From Pseudomonas sp. PDM15 (GTDB taxonomy: Bacteria > Pseudomonadota > Gammaproteobacteria > Pseudomonadales > Pseudomonadaceae): 64,000 bases of DNA. Each line of letters opens with the position of its first letter. The stretch's first letter is position 1. Below are positions 27,791 to 36,730 of the stretch, one piece after another. The translations under genes were made by a program, and so were the position numbers. The stretch spans positions 371,246-435,245 of the forward strand of contig NZ_JACVAA010000005.1 in assembly GCF_014851565.1 (NCBI RefSeq). Reading direction: 5' to 3'. Under the pieces are notes generated by a model, which saw nothing but the letters and a program-made list of their open reading frames with translations, was not told where the DNA came from and did not search any database.

Positions 27791-28453
27791 TCAATTCTTC
27801 AGGTAGCCGTGTTCGGCCAGGAAACCTTCGGTGATGCCACTAGAGGTAGGCTCGGCGGCCTTGTCACCGAGCAGCAGGCGCTCCAGGTAACGGGCCAGCA
27901 GATCCACCTCCAGGTTGACCCGGCGGCCGGACTGGTAGTCGGCCATGATGGTCTCGACCAGGGTGTGCGGCACGATGGTCAGCTCGAACTCAGCGCCATT
28001 CACGGCGTTGACCGTCAGGCTGGTGCCGTCGACGGTGATCGAGCCCTTCAGGGCGATGTACTTGGCCAGCTCGCGCGGCGCGCGCACGGTGAACTGGATG
28101 GCGCGGGCATTGTCCTCGCGCTTGACGATCTCGCCGACCCCGTCGACATGGCCGCTGACCAGGTGCCCGCCGAGGCGGGTGGTCGGGGTCAGGGCCTTTT
28201 CCAGGTTGACCCGGCTACCGATCTTCAAATCGATGAAGGCGCTGCAGGCCAGGGTCTCGCGGCTGACGTCGGCCCAGAAGCCGTCGCCCGGCAGTTCGAC
28301 CACGGTCAGGCACACGCCGTTGACCGCGATGCTGTCGCCCAGCTTGACGTCGCCCAGGTCGAGCTTGCCGGTCTGCACGTACACGCGTACGTCACCCCCC
28401 TTGGGGCTGAGGGCACGAATGGTGCCGATGGATTCGATTATGCCGGTGAACAT
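27791..28453 (-). CDS. ribE: riboflavin synthase alpha subunit
   Basis: Dismutates two lumazine molecules to riboflavin. The 220 residues form the two-repeat lumazine-binding fold: 'MFTGIIESIGTI' and 'VNGVCLTVV' in the first half, 'GHLVSGHVDGVGEI' and 'VDGTSLTVN' in the second. ATG 28451-28453 is the canonical start. It is the first gene behind the FMN riboswitch, 125 bases downstream of it. Confidence 0.96.
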   Translation of the reverse strand: MFTGIIESIGTIRALSPKGGDVRVYVQTGKLDLGDVKLGDSIAVNGVCLTVVELPGDGFWADVSRETLACSAFIDLKIGSRVNLEKALTPTTRLGGHLVSGHVDGVGEIVKREDNARAIQFTVRAPRELAKYIALKGSITVDGTSLTVNAVNGAEFELTIVPHTLVETIMADYQSGRRVNLEVDLLARYLERLLLGDKAAEPTSSGITEGFLAEHGYLKN

Positions 28454-28577
28454 GCGTCCTCCCGGTGGGTGTTGCAATGCAGCATGGATGAACTCCTGTT
28501 TTGGTCAAAAACAGGGCAATGCCGATCGATAGGGATTTTCGCGGGCGCAGCAGACGGCGCCCTGGAAGGGAATCCCG

Positions 28578-28722
28578 CTCTCTCTTTATCCGGACTATAC
28601 CGTCGGCCCCGGAATCGCACCGGGTCTGCTGTCCCTTTCGCTGGAAAGGCGCTCGCGGGCTAGACAGTGACTGCCATTACCGCCGGTGGGGAATCACACC
28701 CCGCCCTGAGAACGTTGCAACC
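28578..28722 (-). promoter_or_regulatory. FMN riboswitch (RFN element)
   Basis: Read on the minus strand, the conserved blocks are 'ACGTTCTCAGGGCGGGGTG' (28715-28697), 'ATTCCCCACCGGCGGTAAT', 'AGCCCGCGAGCGCC', 'CAGCAGACCCGGTG' and 'AGTCCGGATAAAGAGAG' (ending about 28579). It fills most of the 351-base gap between ribD and ribE. It controls ribE-ribBX-ribH and probably the genes after them, but not ribD, which lies upstream. Confidence 0.96.
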
Positions 28723-28804
28723 CGCAAAGTGGCTGCGGCTGGCTTTTTACCATATTTGCCACGCCACTGCATCGCGGCGCTTCGATCATACCCATCGAAC
28801 GACC

Positions 28805-29929
28805 TCAGGCCGGCTGACGGGGCCTGGGTACGGCGATGATCCGCCAGTCGCTGCCGATGGCGCGCATCTCGCGGATGTCCAGCTCCTGCGCCTCGGCCAT
28901 GCGTGCCAGCGGCCAGTCCAGTAGCGGGCGCGCGCTGGAGCCGAGGAATTTGGGTGCGACGAACAGCTGGTACTCGTCGACCAGCCCTGCGCGGGCGAAG
29001 GCTCCGGCCAGCTTCGGCCCGGCCTCCACCAGTACCTCGTTGGCACCACGTCCGGCCAGCTCCATCAGCAGCCGGCGCAGGTCGACATGGCCATTGCTGC
29101 CCGGCACCGCCAGCAGTTCGTGGCCGTCCTCGAGGAAACGATCGCGGGCGGCGGCCGCCGCACAGGTGGCAACCAGCGCCGGCCCCGCCTGGAAGAACGG
29201 CGCGGCGAGCGACACGCGCAGGCGGCCGTCGACCAGCACGCGCAACGGCGGGCGGTCGATGGCCAGGGCGGTCAGCTCGGCATTCAGGCCCAGTTCCTCG
29301 GCCCGCACGGTCAGACGGGCCTGGTCGGTGAGCACGGTATCGGCGCCGGTGATGATCGCGCTGGCCCGCGCGCGCAGGCGCTGCACCGCGGCGCGCGCCT
29401 CGGGACCGGTGATCCACTGGCTCTCGCCATTGGCCATGGCGGTGCGCCCGTCCAGGCTCATGGCCAGCTTGACCCGCACGAACGGCAGGCCCTGTTCCAT
29501 GCGCTTGATGAAGCCAGCGTTGAGGGCTCGCGCCTCGGCCTCCAGTACGCCGCTGTGCACGGCGATGCCGGCGTGCATCAGACGCAGCAGGCCCTTGCCG
29601 GACACGTCCGGATTGGGGTCCTGCATGGCCGCCACCACCCGCGCCACGCCGACGGCCACCAGTGCATCGGCGCAGGGCGGCGTGCGGCCATGGTGGCTGC
29701 AGGGCTCCAGCGTTACATAGGCGGTGGCACCACGGGCCAGCTCGCCGGCCTGACGCAGCGCATGCACCTCGGCGTGCGGCTCGCCAGCCTTGGCGTGCCA
29801 GCCTTCGCCGACCACCTTGCCGTCGCGCACGATGACGCAGCCGACCCGCGGATTGGGATGGGTGGAGTACAGTCCCTTGCGCGCCAGCTCCAGCGCGCGG
29901 GCCATGTGTTGCTGGTCGGCAGCGCTCAT
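28805..29929 (-). CDS. ribD: bifunctional riboflavin deaminase/reductase
   Basis: Second and third steps of riboflavin synthesis. The 374 residues contain an N-terminal CDA-type deaminase with zinc motif 'HAEVHAL' (about 52-58) and '[15 protein letters not shown]' (about 76-90). A C-terminal reductase follows from about residue 150 ('[13 protein letters not shown]', '[14 protein letters not shown]'). It overlaps the nrdR stop by four bases. It lies upstream of the FMN riboswitch, so is regulated separately from ribE. Confidence 0.95.
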   Translation of the reverse strand: MSAADQQHMARALELARKGLYSTHPNPRVGCVIVRDGKVVGEGWHAKAGEPHAEVHALRQAGELARGATAYVTLEPCSHHGRTPPCADALVAVGVARVVAAMQDPNPDVSGKGLLRLMHAGIAVHSGVLEAEARALNAGFIKRMEQGLPFVRVKLAMSLDGRTAMANGESQWITGPEARAAVQRLRARASAIITGADTVLTDQARLTVRAEELGLNAELTALAIDRPPLRVLVDGRLRVSLAAPFFQAGPALVATCAAAAARDRFLEDGHELLAVPGSNGHVDLRRLLMELAGRGANEVLVEAGPKLAGAFARAGLVDEYQLFVAPKFLGSSARPLLDWPLARMAEAQELDIREMRAIGSDWRIIAVPRPRQPA

Positions 29930-30390
29930 TCCTTGGACGGCTCGCGGGCCAGGCGCTCGATCTCCTCGCGGAACTCGTTGAGGTCCTGGAAGCGCCGGTA
30001 GACCGAGGCGAAGCGGATATAGGCGACTTCGTCGAGCTTCTGCAGCTCGGTCATCACCAGCTCACCGAGCACCCGCGACTTGATCTCGCGCTCGCCAGTG
30101 GCGCGCAGCTTGTGCTTGATGTGGGCGATGGCCTCTTCCAGGCGTTCGACACTGACCGGACGCTTCTCCAGCGCGCGCTGCATGCCGGCGCGCAGCTTCT
30201 CCTCGTCGAACGGCTGGCGGCTGCCATCGGACTTGATCAGGCGCGGCATCACCAGCTCGGCGGTCTCGAAAGTGGTGAAGCGTTCGCCGCAGGCCAGGCA
30301 CTCGCGGCGCCGGCGCACCTGTTCGCCCTCGGCGACCAGGCGGGAATCGATGACCTTGGTGTCGTTGGCGGAACAGAACGGACAATGCAT
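29926..30390 (-). CDS. nrdR: transcriptional repressor NrdR
   Basis: ATP/dATP-sensing repressor of ribonucleotide reductase genes. The 154 residues have a zinc ribbon (CPFC...CLAC, residues 3-34) and an ATP-cone ('[18 protein letters not shown]', about 47-64). ATG 30388-30390 gives the standard length. It is coupled to ribD. Confidence 0.97.
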   Translation of the reverse strand: MHCPFCSANDTKVIDSRLVAEGEQVRRRRECLACGERFTTFETAELVMPRLIKSDGSRQPFDEEKLRAGMQRALEKRPVSVERLEEAIAHIKHKLRATGEREIKSRVLGELVMTELQKLDEVAYIRFASVYRRFQDLNEFREEIERLAREPSKE

Positions 30391-30525
30391 GGAAGATGAG
30401 GCCCTACGAAACGGTGGCTCATGGTAGCGCATGCCCCCGACAAGACAAGCCGCCACCGTTGCGGTATACAGGCGCCCTTTTTTTGCGCTATTCCAGCTAG
30501 ATACGCCGCCGCATCGGATGCCGCC

Positions 30526-30981
30526 ATGTTGCAACGCCCCGCCCTCGCCTGCCTGATCCTGCTGCTGGCCGCCTGCGCCAGCGAGCCGCCCAAGCCCGTC
30601 GCCCCGGTCGCGCCACCCCGTCCGGCGCCCATTGCCAAGCCAGCCGCGCCCCAGGAGCAGACCCTGCCCGCCCATATGCGCGAGATACGCGGCAGCCTGC
30701 TGACGCCTCCGCCCGGCAGCGAAGTGGAGATGGCCCTGCTGGTGGTGGACGAGCGCGACCGCCCGCAACAGCTGCTGGGTAGCCTCAAGCTGGCCGGCGA
30801 TGGCCGGGCCCTGGCCTTCCGCCTGCCGTTCAACCCCGACTACTTCCCGGTTGGCGCGCGGGTCGAGCTGCGCGCGCGCATCAGCCAGTCCGGTCGCCTG
30901 ATCCTGCGCCTGCCGCCGCAACGGGTGACCCAAGCGGTGACCCGCGACTTCGGCGCGCTGTCGCTGGTCAGCGCACCATGA
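30526..30981 (+). CDS. lipoprotein of YbaY type (putative)
   Basis: A 151-residue lipoprotein: signal '[17 protein letters not shown]' with lipidated Cys17, a Pro/Ala/Val-rich linker (about 20-48), then a small beta domain ('[20 protein letters not shown]', '[12 protein letters not shown]', '[14 protein letters not shown]') as in YbaY-type lipoproteins. The role is unknown. Its stop overlaps the start of the methyltransferase gene. It is divergent from nrdR. Confidence 0.7.
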   Translation: MLQRPALACLILLLAACASEPPKPVAPVAPPRPAPIAKPAAPQEQTLPAHMREIRGSLLTPPPGSEVEMALLVVDERDRPQQLLGSLKLAGDGRALAFRLPFNPDYFPVGARVELRARISQSGRLILRLPPQRVTQAVTRDFGALSLVSAP

Positions 30982-31631
30982 AGGCACCCGAAGCCCTGCA
31001 GGCCGCCCTGCAACAACTGCTTGGCGATGCCCGCCTGAGCGCCGAGACCCTGCCCGGCACCGATATCCGCCTGTGGCTGGTCGACCCGAGTAATATGGAC
31101 CGCAGCTTCAGCCCGGAAGAGACCCGGCGCATCCTCGAGGAGCCGCCCTACTGGAGCTTCTGCTGGGCCAGCGGCCTGGCCCTGGCGCGATGGCTGGCGG
31201 AGAAGCCCGAATGGGTGCGCGGCAAGCGCGTGCTGGACTTCGGCGCCGGCTCCGGCGTGGCGGCCATCGCTGCGGCCAAGGCCGGCGCGGCGGAAGTGGT
31301 GGCCTGCGACCTCGACCCGCTGGCCATCGAATCCTGCCGGGCCAACGCCGAACTGAACGGGGTGGAGTTGAGCTATTCGCTGGACTTCTTCGCCGAACAG
31401 GACCGCTTCGACCTGATCATCGTCGCCGACGTGCTCTACGACCGCGCCAACCTGCCGCTGCTCGACGCCTTCCTCAGCCGCGGCAGGGAGGCCCTGGTGG
31501 CCGATTCCCGGGTCAAGGACTTCCAGCACCCGCTGTACCAGCGTCTGGGCCTGCTGGATGCCTGCACCTGGCCGGATCTGGCCGAGCCGGCGGAGTTTCG
31601 CAGCGTCAGCCTGTATCACGCCAAGCGCTGA
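30978..31631 (+). CDS. class I SAM-dependent methyltransferase (ETFB/PrmA-like)
   Basis: A 217-residue Rossmann methyltransferase. SAM motif I is '[13 protein letters not shown]' (about 80-92), acidic motif II '[11 protein letters not shown]', and 'IIVADVLYD' forms motif IV. The '[18 protein letters not shown]' segment before motif I is typical of the protein-lysine methyltransferase group around ETFB-KMT. The substrate is likely a protein but unproven. It overlaps the lipoprotein gene by four bases. Confidence 0.82.
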   Translation: MKAPEALQAALQQLLGDARLSAETLPGTDIRLWLVDPSNMDRSFSPEETRRILEEPPYWSFCWASGLALARWLAEKPEWVRGKRVLDFGAGSGVAAIAAAKAGAAEVVACDLDPLAIESCRANAELNGVELSYSLDFFAEQDRFDLIIVADVLYDRANLPLLDAFLSRGREALVADSRVKDFQHPLYQRLGLLDACTWPDLAEPAEFRSVSLYHAKR

Positions 31632-31637
31632 TCTCCC

Positions 31638-31697
31638 GTAGCCCGGATCTCATCCGGGAGACAGTGCGCCTCGCGCCCCGAATTGCATCCGGGCTAC
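31638..31697. repeat. inverted GTAG-type REP pair (REPIN)
   Basis: Outer arms GTAGCCCGGAT and ATCCGGGCTAC, with inner short stems ATCCGGGAG. It belongs to the same sequence family as the elements at 37573-37633 and 56400-56454. Confidence 0.78.
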
Positions 31698-31760
31698 TTG
31701 TATCCGCGGCGCCCCGCCCGCATTTATAGTTCCAGCCTTTCGCCCTTCCGAGATTCTTCC

Positions 31761-32633
31761 ATGAGCGATACCCCCTACATCTTCGACGTATCCGGCGCCG
31801 CCAGCTTCGAACAGCTGGTGATCGAGAACTCCTTCCACAAGCCGGTGCTGGTGGACTTCTGGGCCGAGTGGTGCGCGCCATGCAAGGCGCTGATGCCGAT
31901 GCTGGCGAAGATCGCCGAGGAATATCGCGGCGAGCTGCTGCTGGCCAAGGTCGATTGCGATGCGGAGCAGGACATAGTTGCGCGCTTCGGCATCCGCAGT
32001 CTGCCCACCGTGGTGCTGTTCAAGAACGGCCAGCCGGTGGACGGCTTCGCCGGGGCGCAACCGGAGTCGGCCGTGCGCGAGATGCTCAAGCCGCATGTGA
32101 CCGAGCCGGCACCGCTGGCCGCCGACCCAATGGAAACGGCCCAAGCGCTGTTCGCCGAGGAGCGCTTCGGCGAGGCCGAAACCGTGCTCAAGCAGCTGCT
32201 GACCGAGAACAACGAGAACGCCGCCGCACTGATCCTCTACGCCCGCTGCCTGGCCGAGCGCGGCGAACTGGGCGAAGCCGAGGCGGTGCTGGGTACGGTA
32301 AAAGGCGACGAGCACAAGCAGGCCCTGGCCGGCGCCAAGGCGCAGCTGACCTTCCTGCGTCAGGCCGCCAGCCTGCCAGACGCCGCCGAGCTGAAGAGCC
32401 GCCTGGCGCAAGACCCGAACGATGACGAGGCGACCTATCAGTTGGCCATCCAGCAGTTGGCGCGCCAGCAATACGAGGCGGCGCTGGATGGCCTGCTCAA
32501 GCTGTTCGTGCGCAATCGCAGCTTCCAGGAAGGCCTGCCGCACAAGACCCTGCTGCAGGTGTTCGACCTGCTCGGCAACGATCACCCACTGGTGACCCTG
32601 TATCGCCGCAAGCTGTACCAGGCGATCTACTGA
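31761..32633 (+). CDS. cnoX: thioredoxin-TPR co-chaperone CnoX (YbbN)
   Basis: A 290-residue protein with an N-terminal thioredoxin domain (about 1-110) followed by TPR-like helices (about 120-290). The active site is a classical 'WCAPC', unlike E. coli CnoX, which has lost one cysteine, so this version should keep thiol-disulfide activity. The family protects proteins from chlorine-type oxidation and hands them to DnaK/GroEL. The last base of its stop is the first of the next ATG. Confidence 0.88.
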   Translation: MSDTPYIFDVSGAASFEQLVIENSFHKPVLVDFWAEWCAPCKALMPMLAKIAEEYRGELLLAKVDCDAEQDIVARFGIRSLPTVVLFKNGQPVDGFAGAQPESAVREMLKPHVTEPAPLAADPMETAQALFAEERFGEAETVLKQLLTENNENAAALILYARCLAERGELGEAEAVLGTVKGDEHKQALAGAKAQLTFLRQAASLPDAAELKSRLAQDPNDDEATYQLAIQQLARQQYEAALDGLLKLFVRNRSFQEGLPHKTLLQVFDLLGNDHPLVTLYRRKLYQAIY

Positions 32634-33067
32634 TGGCGCCCTTCCGCCTGCTGCTGCGGGTGCGCTACGGCGAGTGCGACGCCCAGCAGGTGGTGTTCAA
32701 CGCCCGCTACGGCGACTACGTCGATGTGGCGGCCACCGAGCTCTACCGCGCCGTGTTCGGCAGCTACCAGGCCCTGCTGGAGCAGGGCCTGGACAGTCAG
32801 GTGGTACGCATGGTCACCGACTGGAGCGCGCCTGCGCGGTTCGACGATGTGTTGCAGCTGGAAGTCAGCACCCTGCGCCTGGGCAATAGCTCGTTCGCCC
32901 TGCAGGTGGACATCCGCCGCCAGGCCGATCAGGCGGCCATCGCCCGTAGCGAGATCACCTATGTGATGGTCGATGCCCAGGCGTTCACCAAGACGCCTAT
33001 CCCTGACGCCATTCGCGCGCAGCTTGAACGCGGCGCGCCGGACGTGACGGTCAACCAGGCCGGTTGA
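32633..33067 (+). CDS. hotdog-fold acyl-CoA thioesterase (YbgC/FadM type)
   Basis: A 144-residue hotdog protein with the 4-hydroxybenzoyl-CoA-thioesterase-like motif 'RYGECDAQQVVFNARYGDY' (catalytic Asp about residue 16, Tyr about 26). It cleaves acyl-CoA thioesters; the chain preference is not readable. It is coupled to cnoX by a one-base overlap and convergent with the next gene. Confidence 0.85.
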   Translation: MAPFRLLLRVRYGECDAQQVVFNARYGDYVDVAATELYRAVFGSYQALLEQGLDSQVVRMVTDWSAPARFDDVLQLEVSTLRLGNSSFALQVDIRRQADQAAIARSEITYVMVDAQAFTKTPIPDAIRAQLERGAPDVTVNQAG

Positions 33068-33406
33068 TCAGCCGACCCAGCGATACAGCGGCGCTTCGGC
33101 GCCGCTTTCTATTTGTACCTGCGGACAATGACGCAGGCGCACCAGCAGGCGCTTGCCGGCTGCATCGCCACCGGCCAGGGCGGATAGCTCGCTCAGCAAT
33201 TGCGGACCTTCCAGACCGCCGGCGCGCTGCAGCAGCTCCTGCGCCAGCGGCCACAGGGCATCTGCCGGATTGCTGGCCGGCGTGGCTCGCGTAGCGGGCG
33301 CTGCTTCCACCGGCAGATGAGCCGCCAATTGCGCCCAGTCCTCGGCATCCATTTCCACCGTCAGGTCCACCGGCCATTCGCCGACCCGCCCCTTGATTCG
33401 CAGCAT
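33068..33406 (-). CDS. small conserved protein of unknown function
   Basis: A 112-residue acidic soluble protein ('MLRIKGRVGEWPVDLTVEMD' at the start, a Leu-rich middle, 'LVRLRHCPQVQIESG' near the end). I recognise no family function. ATG 33404-33406 has a GGAGTGGGAAAG leader. Upstream in-frame ATGs exist in an octanucleotide repeat (33423-33462) and could add up to 25 low-complexity residues (Met-Ala-Trp-Gln-His-Gly-Ser). Confidence 0.65.
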   Translation of the reverse strand: MLRIKGRVGEWPVDLTVEMDAEDWAQLAAHLPVEAAPATRATPASNPADALWPLAQELLQRAGGLEGPQLLSELSALAGGDAAGKRLLVRLRHCPQVQIESGAEAPLYRWVG

Positions 33407-33422
33407 CTTTCCCACTCCCCAG

Positions 33423-33462
33423 GCCGCCATGCTGCCATGCTGCCATGCTGCCATGCTGCCAT
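33423..33462. repeat. octanucleotide tandem repeat (GCTGCCAT, four perfect units plus one variant)
   Basis: GCTGCCAT is repeated perfectly four times (33431-33462), preceded by a one-mismatch unit GCCGCCAT (33423-33430). It lies between the divergent genes at 33406 and 33538. On the minus strand each unit reads ATGGCAGC, carrying a start codon in a different frame each time, 17-56 bases before the 33406 start. Confidence 0.95.
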
Positions 33463-33496
33463 GCATGCCGAGGCTGGCCAATCGCAGCGATTAAGT

Positions 33497-33509
33497 GTTA
33501 CAACATAAC
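33497..33509. promoter_or_regulatory. Zur box upstream of the zinc operon
   Basis: GTTACAACATAAC, an inverted repeat matching the gammaproteobacterial Zur core GTTATAnTATAAC with two changes. It stands 29 bases before the start of the His-rich periplasmic protein, where a repressor would cover the promoter. The P. aeruginosa PA4063-PA4066 operon is zinc-responsive. Confidence 0.8.
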
Positions 33510-33537
33510 CTAACAATTGACCGCCGGAGTTTGCCCC

Positions 33538-34122
33538 ATGCGCCGCACCCTGCTCGCCCTGCCCTTCGCCCTGCTGCCGCTGTCCATCGCCCAGGCCGAC
33601 AGCCATGAACATGTGCACGACCACGATCATGCCCATGAAGAACACGGCAGCCTGGGCGCCCACGAGCACGGCGTGGCCAGCCTCAACGTGGCGCTGGACG
33701 GCCAGACCCTGGAGATCCAGCTGGAGAGCCCGGCAATGAACCTGGTCGGCTTCGAGCACGAGGCCAAGAGCGATGCCGACAAGGCCAAGGCCATCGCCGC
33801 GCGCAAGCAGCTGGAGCAGCCGCAGGCGCTGTTCGCCCTGCCGATCGAGGCCAAGTGCGCGCTGCAGGAAAGCGAGCTGGACAGCCCGTTATTTGGCGGC
33901 CACGAGCATGAGGAACACGAGCATGCCGACGAGCACGGCCACAGCGACATCGACGCCAGCTACCGCTTCGCCTGCGCCAACGCCGAGGCGCTGCAGACCC
34001 TGGAGCTGGGCAGCTTCTTCGGCACCTTCCCCGGTACCGAGAAACTGCATGTGCAGCTGATCGGCCCGAGCGGTCAGCAGGGTGTCGAGTTGACCCCGGG
34101 CAACTCGCGCCTGAGCTTCTGA
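33538..34122 (+). CDS. His-rich periplasmic zinc-handling protein (DUF2796/ZrgA-like)
   Basis: A 194-residue exported protein. Signal peptide about 1-19, then a His/Asp/Glu cluster ('HEHVHDHDHAHEEHG', about 22-36) and a second cluster near residue 122-140 ('HEHEEHEHADEHGHSD'). The remainder matches the DUF2796 pattern ('AHEHGVASLNVALDGQTLEI', 'FFGTFPGTEKLHVQLIGP'). It is the first gene of a four-gene zinc unit (PA4063-PA4066 order) behind a Zur box, with a role in capturing zinc when it is scarce. Confidence 0.88.
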   Translation: MRRTLLALPFALLPLSIAQADSHEHVHDHDHAHEEHGSLGAHEHGVASLNVALDGQTLEIQLESPAMNLVGFEHEAKSDADKAKAIAARKQLEQPQALFALPIEAKCALQESELDSPLFGGHEHEEHEHADEHGHSDIDASYRFACANAEALQTLELGSFFGTFPGTEKLHVQLIGPSGQQGVELTPGNSRLSF

Positions 34123-34202
34123 CATATCGCGGCGCACCTCCCGGGTGCGCCTTCCGTCCTCTTGCCCTTAAGCTGTCGTCCTCTCCGACGCGCGAATCGC
34201 CC

Positions 34203-34910
34203 ATGCCCGACGCACTGATCGAACTCAACGACCTCGGCTTCGCCTGGCCCGGCCAGGCCGAGCTGCTGGATATCCCCGCCTTCACCCTGCAACGTGGCGA
34301 GAGCCTGTTCCTCAAGGGCCCCAGCGGCAGCGGCAAGACCACCCTGCTCGGCCTGCTCGGCGGTGTGCAGAAGCCCGGTCGCGGCAGCCTCAAGCTGCTC
34401 GGCCAGGAGCTGGCCAGCCTGTCCTCCGGCGCTCGCGACCGCTTCCGCGTCGACCATACCGGCTACATCTTCCAGCAGTTCAACCTGCTGCCGTTCCTCT
34501 CGGTACGCGAGAATGTCGAGCTGCCCTGCCGCTTCTCGAAGAGCCGCGCGCAGCGGGCGAGCGAGCGCCATGGCAGTGTCGATGGTGCCGCTGCGCAACT
34601 GCTGGAACACCTGGGACTGAAGGCCGAACTGCTGGAGCGCCGCGCCGACTCGCTGTCCATCGGCCAGCAGCAACGGGTCGCCGCCGCCCGCGCGCTGATC
34701 GGCCAGCCGGAGCTGGTGATCGCCGACGAACCGACCTCGGCGCTGGATCACGACGCCCGCGAGGCCTTCCTCCAGCTGCTGTTCGCCGAATGCCGCGCCG
34801 CCGGCGCCAGCCTGCTGTTCGTCAGCCACGACCAGAGCCTCGCGCCGCTGTTCGACCGCAGCCTCTCGCTGGCCGAGCTGAATCGCGCCAGCAAACCGGT
34901 GGAGGTCTGA
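34203..34910 (+). CDS. ABC transporter ATP-binding protein (MacB/LolD type), zinc operon
   Basis: A 235-residue ATPase with Walker A 'GPSGSGKTT' (about 39-47), Q-loop 'IFQQFNLLPFLSVREN', signature 'LSIGQQQR' and Walker B 'LVIADEPTSALD'. It pairs with the FtsX-like permease directly after it (one base apart). By synteny with PA4064 it belongs to the zinc-starvation response. The type is mechanotransmitting (LolD/MacB-like), so it may act on an envelope protein or lipid rather than importing zinc itself. Confidence 0.88.
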   Translation: MPDALIELNDLGFAWPGQAELLDIPAFTLQRGESLFLKGPSGSGKTTLLGLLGGVQKPGRGSLKLLGQELASLSSGARDRFRVDHTGYIFQQFNLLPFLSVRENVELPCRFSKSRAQRASERHGSVDGAAAQLLEHLGLKAELLERRADSLSIGQQQRVAAARALIGQPELVIADEPTSALDHDAREAFLQLLFAECRAAGASLLFVSHDQSLAPLFDRSLSLAELNRASKPVEV

Positions 34911-34911
34911 C

Positions 34912-36174
34912 ATGCATCTGCTGCGTATAGCCCTGGCCAGCCTGGCCAACCGCCGCTTCACCGCCCTGCTCACGGTGTTCGCCATCGCGCTCTCGGTGTG
35001 CCTGCTGCTGGCCGTCGAGCGGGTGCGCACCGAGGCGCGCGCCAGCTTCGCCAGCACCATCAGCGGCACCGACCTGATCGTCGGCGCCCGTTCGGGCTCG
35101 GTGAACCTGCTGCTGTACTCGGTGTTCCGCATCGGCAACGCCACCAACAATATTCGCTGGGACAGTTTCGAAGCACTGGCTAAGAGCCCCCAGGTAAAGT
35201 GGGCGATCCCGCTGTCGCTGGGCGACTCGCACCGTGGCTACCGGGTGCTGGGGACCGCCCCTGGCTACTTCGAGCATTACCGCTACGGCCGCGCCCAACC
35301 GCTGCAGCTGGACCAGGGCAAGCCGTTCGCCGACCTGTTCGAGGTGGTGCTCGGCGCCGAGGTGGCCGAGGCGCTGAAGTACAAACTGGGCGACCAGATC
35401 ATCCTGGCCCACGGCGTCGCCACCGTCAGCCTGACCCAGCACGACGACAAGCCCTTCACCGTGGTCGGCATCCTCGCCCGCACCGGCACGCCGGTGGACC
35501 GCACCCTGCACATCTCGCTACAGGGGATGGAGGCGCTGCACGTCGACTGGCAGAACGGCATGCCGGCCCGCGGCAACGCCAAGGTCTCGGCCGAGCAGGC
35601 GCGTGACATGCACCTGCAGCCCAAGGCGATCACCGCCGTGCTGCTGGGCCTGAAGAGCAAGGTCGCCACTTTCGCCGTGCAGCGCCAGGTCAACGAATTC
35701 CGTGGCGAACCGCTGCTGGCGATCCTTCCCGGCGTGGCCCTGCAGGAGCTGTGGAGCCTGATGGGCACGGCCGAGAAGGCGCTGTTCGTGGTCTCGCTGT
35801 TCGTCGTGCTGACCGGGCTGATCGGTATGCTCACCGCCATTCTCACCAGCCTCAACGAGCGCCGCCGCGAGATGGCCATCTTGCGTTCGGTGGGCGCGCG
35901 GCCCTGGCATATCGCCGGGCTGCTGGTGCTGGAAGCCCTGGTGCTGGCCGGGGCCGGGGCCGCACTGGGCCTGGCCCTGCTGTATGGCGGCATCGCCGCC
36001 AGCCAGGGCTGGGTGCAGGCGCAATATGGCCTGTACCTGCCACTGGCGCTGCCCAGCGCCTATGAGTGGAGCCTGCTCGGCGCTATTCTGGGCGCCGCGC
36101 TGCTGATGGGCGCCGTGCCGGCCTGGCGCGCCTATCGGCAGTCGCTGGCCGACGGTCTGTCCATTCGTCTATGA
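34912..36174 (+). CDS. FtsX/MacB-family ABC permease, zinc operon
   Basis: A 420-residue type VII permease. One N-terminal membrane helix (about 17-37), a large periplasmic domain (about 40-280), then three C-terminal helices ('FVVSLFVVLTGLIGML', 'ALVLAGAGAALGLALLYGG', and one near 385-405) with the FtsX pattern 'ERRREMAILRSVGARPW'. It corresponds to PA4065. The cargo is unknown. Confidence 0.87.
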   Translation: MHLLRIALASLANRRFTALLTVFAIALSVCLLLAVERVRTEARASFASTISGTDLIVGARSGSVNLLLYSVFRIGNATNNIRWDSFEALAKSPQVKWAIPLSLGDSHRGYRVLGTAPGYFEHYRYGRAQPLQLDQGKPFADLFEVVLGAEVAEALKYKLGDQIILAHGVATVSLTQHDDKPFTVVGILARTGTPVDRTLHISLQGMEALHVDWQNGMPARGNAKVSAEQARDMHLQPKAITAVLLGLKSKVATFAVQRQVNEFRGEPLLAILPGVALQELWSLMGTAEKALFVVSLFVVLTGLIGMLTAILTSLNERRREMAILRSVGARPWHIAGLLVLEALVLAGAGAALGLALLYGGIAASQGWVQAQYGLYLPLALPSAYEWSLLGAILGAALLMGAVPAWRAYRQSLADGLSIRL

Positions 36175-36182
36175 GGTTGCCC

Positions 36183-36695
36183 ATGCGTCATCTGTTGTTC
36201 GCCCTGCTGCTCGCCGTCGCTACCCCGATCTGGGCAGGAGAGCCCCGCGAGCTGACCTGGAGCGAGCTGATTCCGAAAGACGCACCGCCGCAGGCGCCAC
36301 AGCAGGCGCCGATGCACGACCTGTCGCAGCTGGCCGATGCCCTGGCCGCCGAGAGCGGCCCGGCGGCCGAGCAATCGGAGCCGGACGCACCGGTAGTCAA
36401 AGACCTAGACAATCAGCAGATCAAGCTGCCCGGCTACATAGTGCCGCTGGACGTGACCGAGGAAGGCCGGGTGACCGAGTTCCTCTTCGTGCCCTACTTC
36501 GGCGCCTGCATCCATGTGCCGCCGCCACCCTCCAACCAGATCGTGCATGTCACCAGCGAGCTGGGCGTGCAGATGGACGCCCTGTACCAGCCGTTCTGGA
36601 TCGAGGGCCCGCTCAAGGTCGAGGCCACCGACAGCGAGATGGGCAGCGCCGGCTACAAGATGACGGCGGAGAAGATCTACGCCTACGAGATGTAG
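36183..36695 (+). CDS. DUF3299 periplasmic protein, zinc operon
   Basis: A 170-residue exported protein with signal peptide (about 1-19) and the DUF3299 signature 'LPGYIVPLD' followed by 'FLFVPYFGACIHVPPPPSNQ'. I use ATG 36183, with TGAGGT at 36172-36177 as ribosome site; ATG 36171 overlapping the permease stop is possible. It is last in the zinc unit and corresponds to PA4066. A single Cys and His in 'GACIH' could bind metal. Confidence 0.82.
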   Translation: MRHLLFALLLAVATPIWAGEPRELTWSELIPKDAPPQAPQQAPMHDLSQLADALAAESGPAAEQSEPDAPVVKDLDNQQIKLPGYIVPLDVTEEGRVTEFLFVPYFGACIHVPPPPSNQIVHVTSELGVQMDALYQPFWIEGPLKVEATDSEMGSAGYKMTAEKIYAYEM

Positions 36696-36730
36696 TGCGA
36701 CAGGCCGCCGCACCCCGAGATGCGCGGCCA

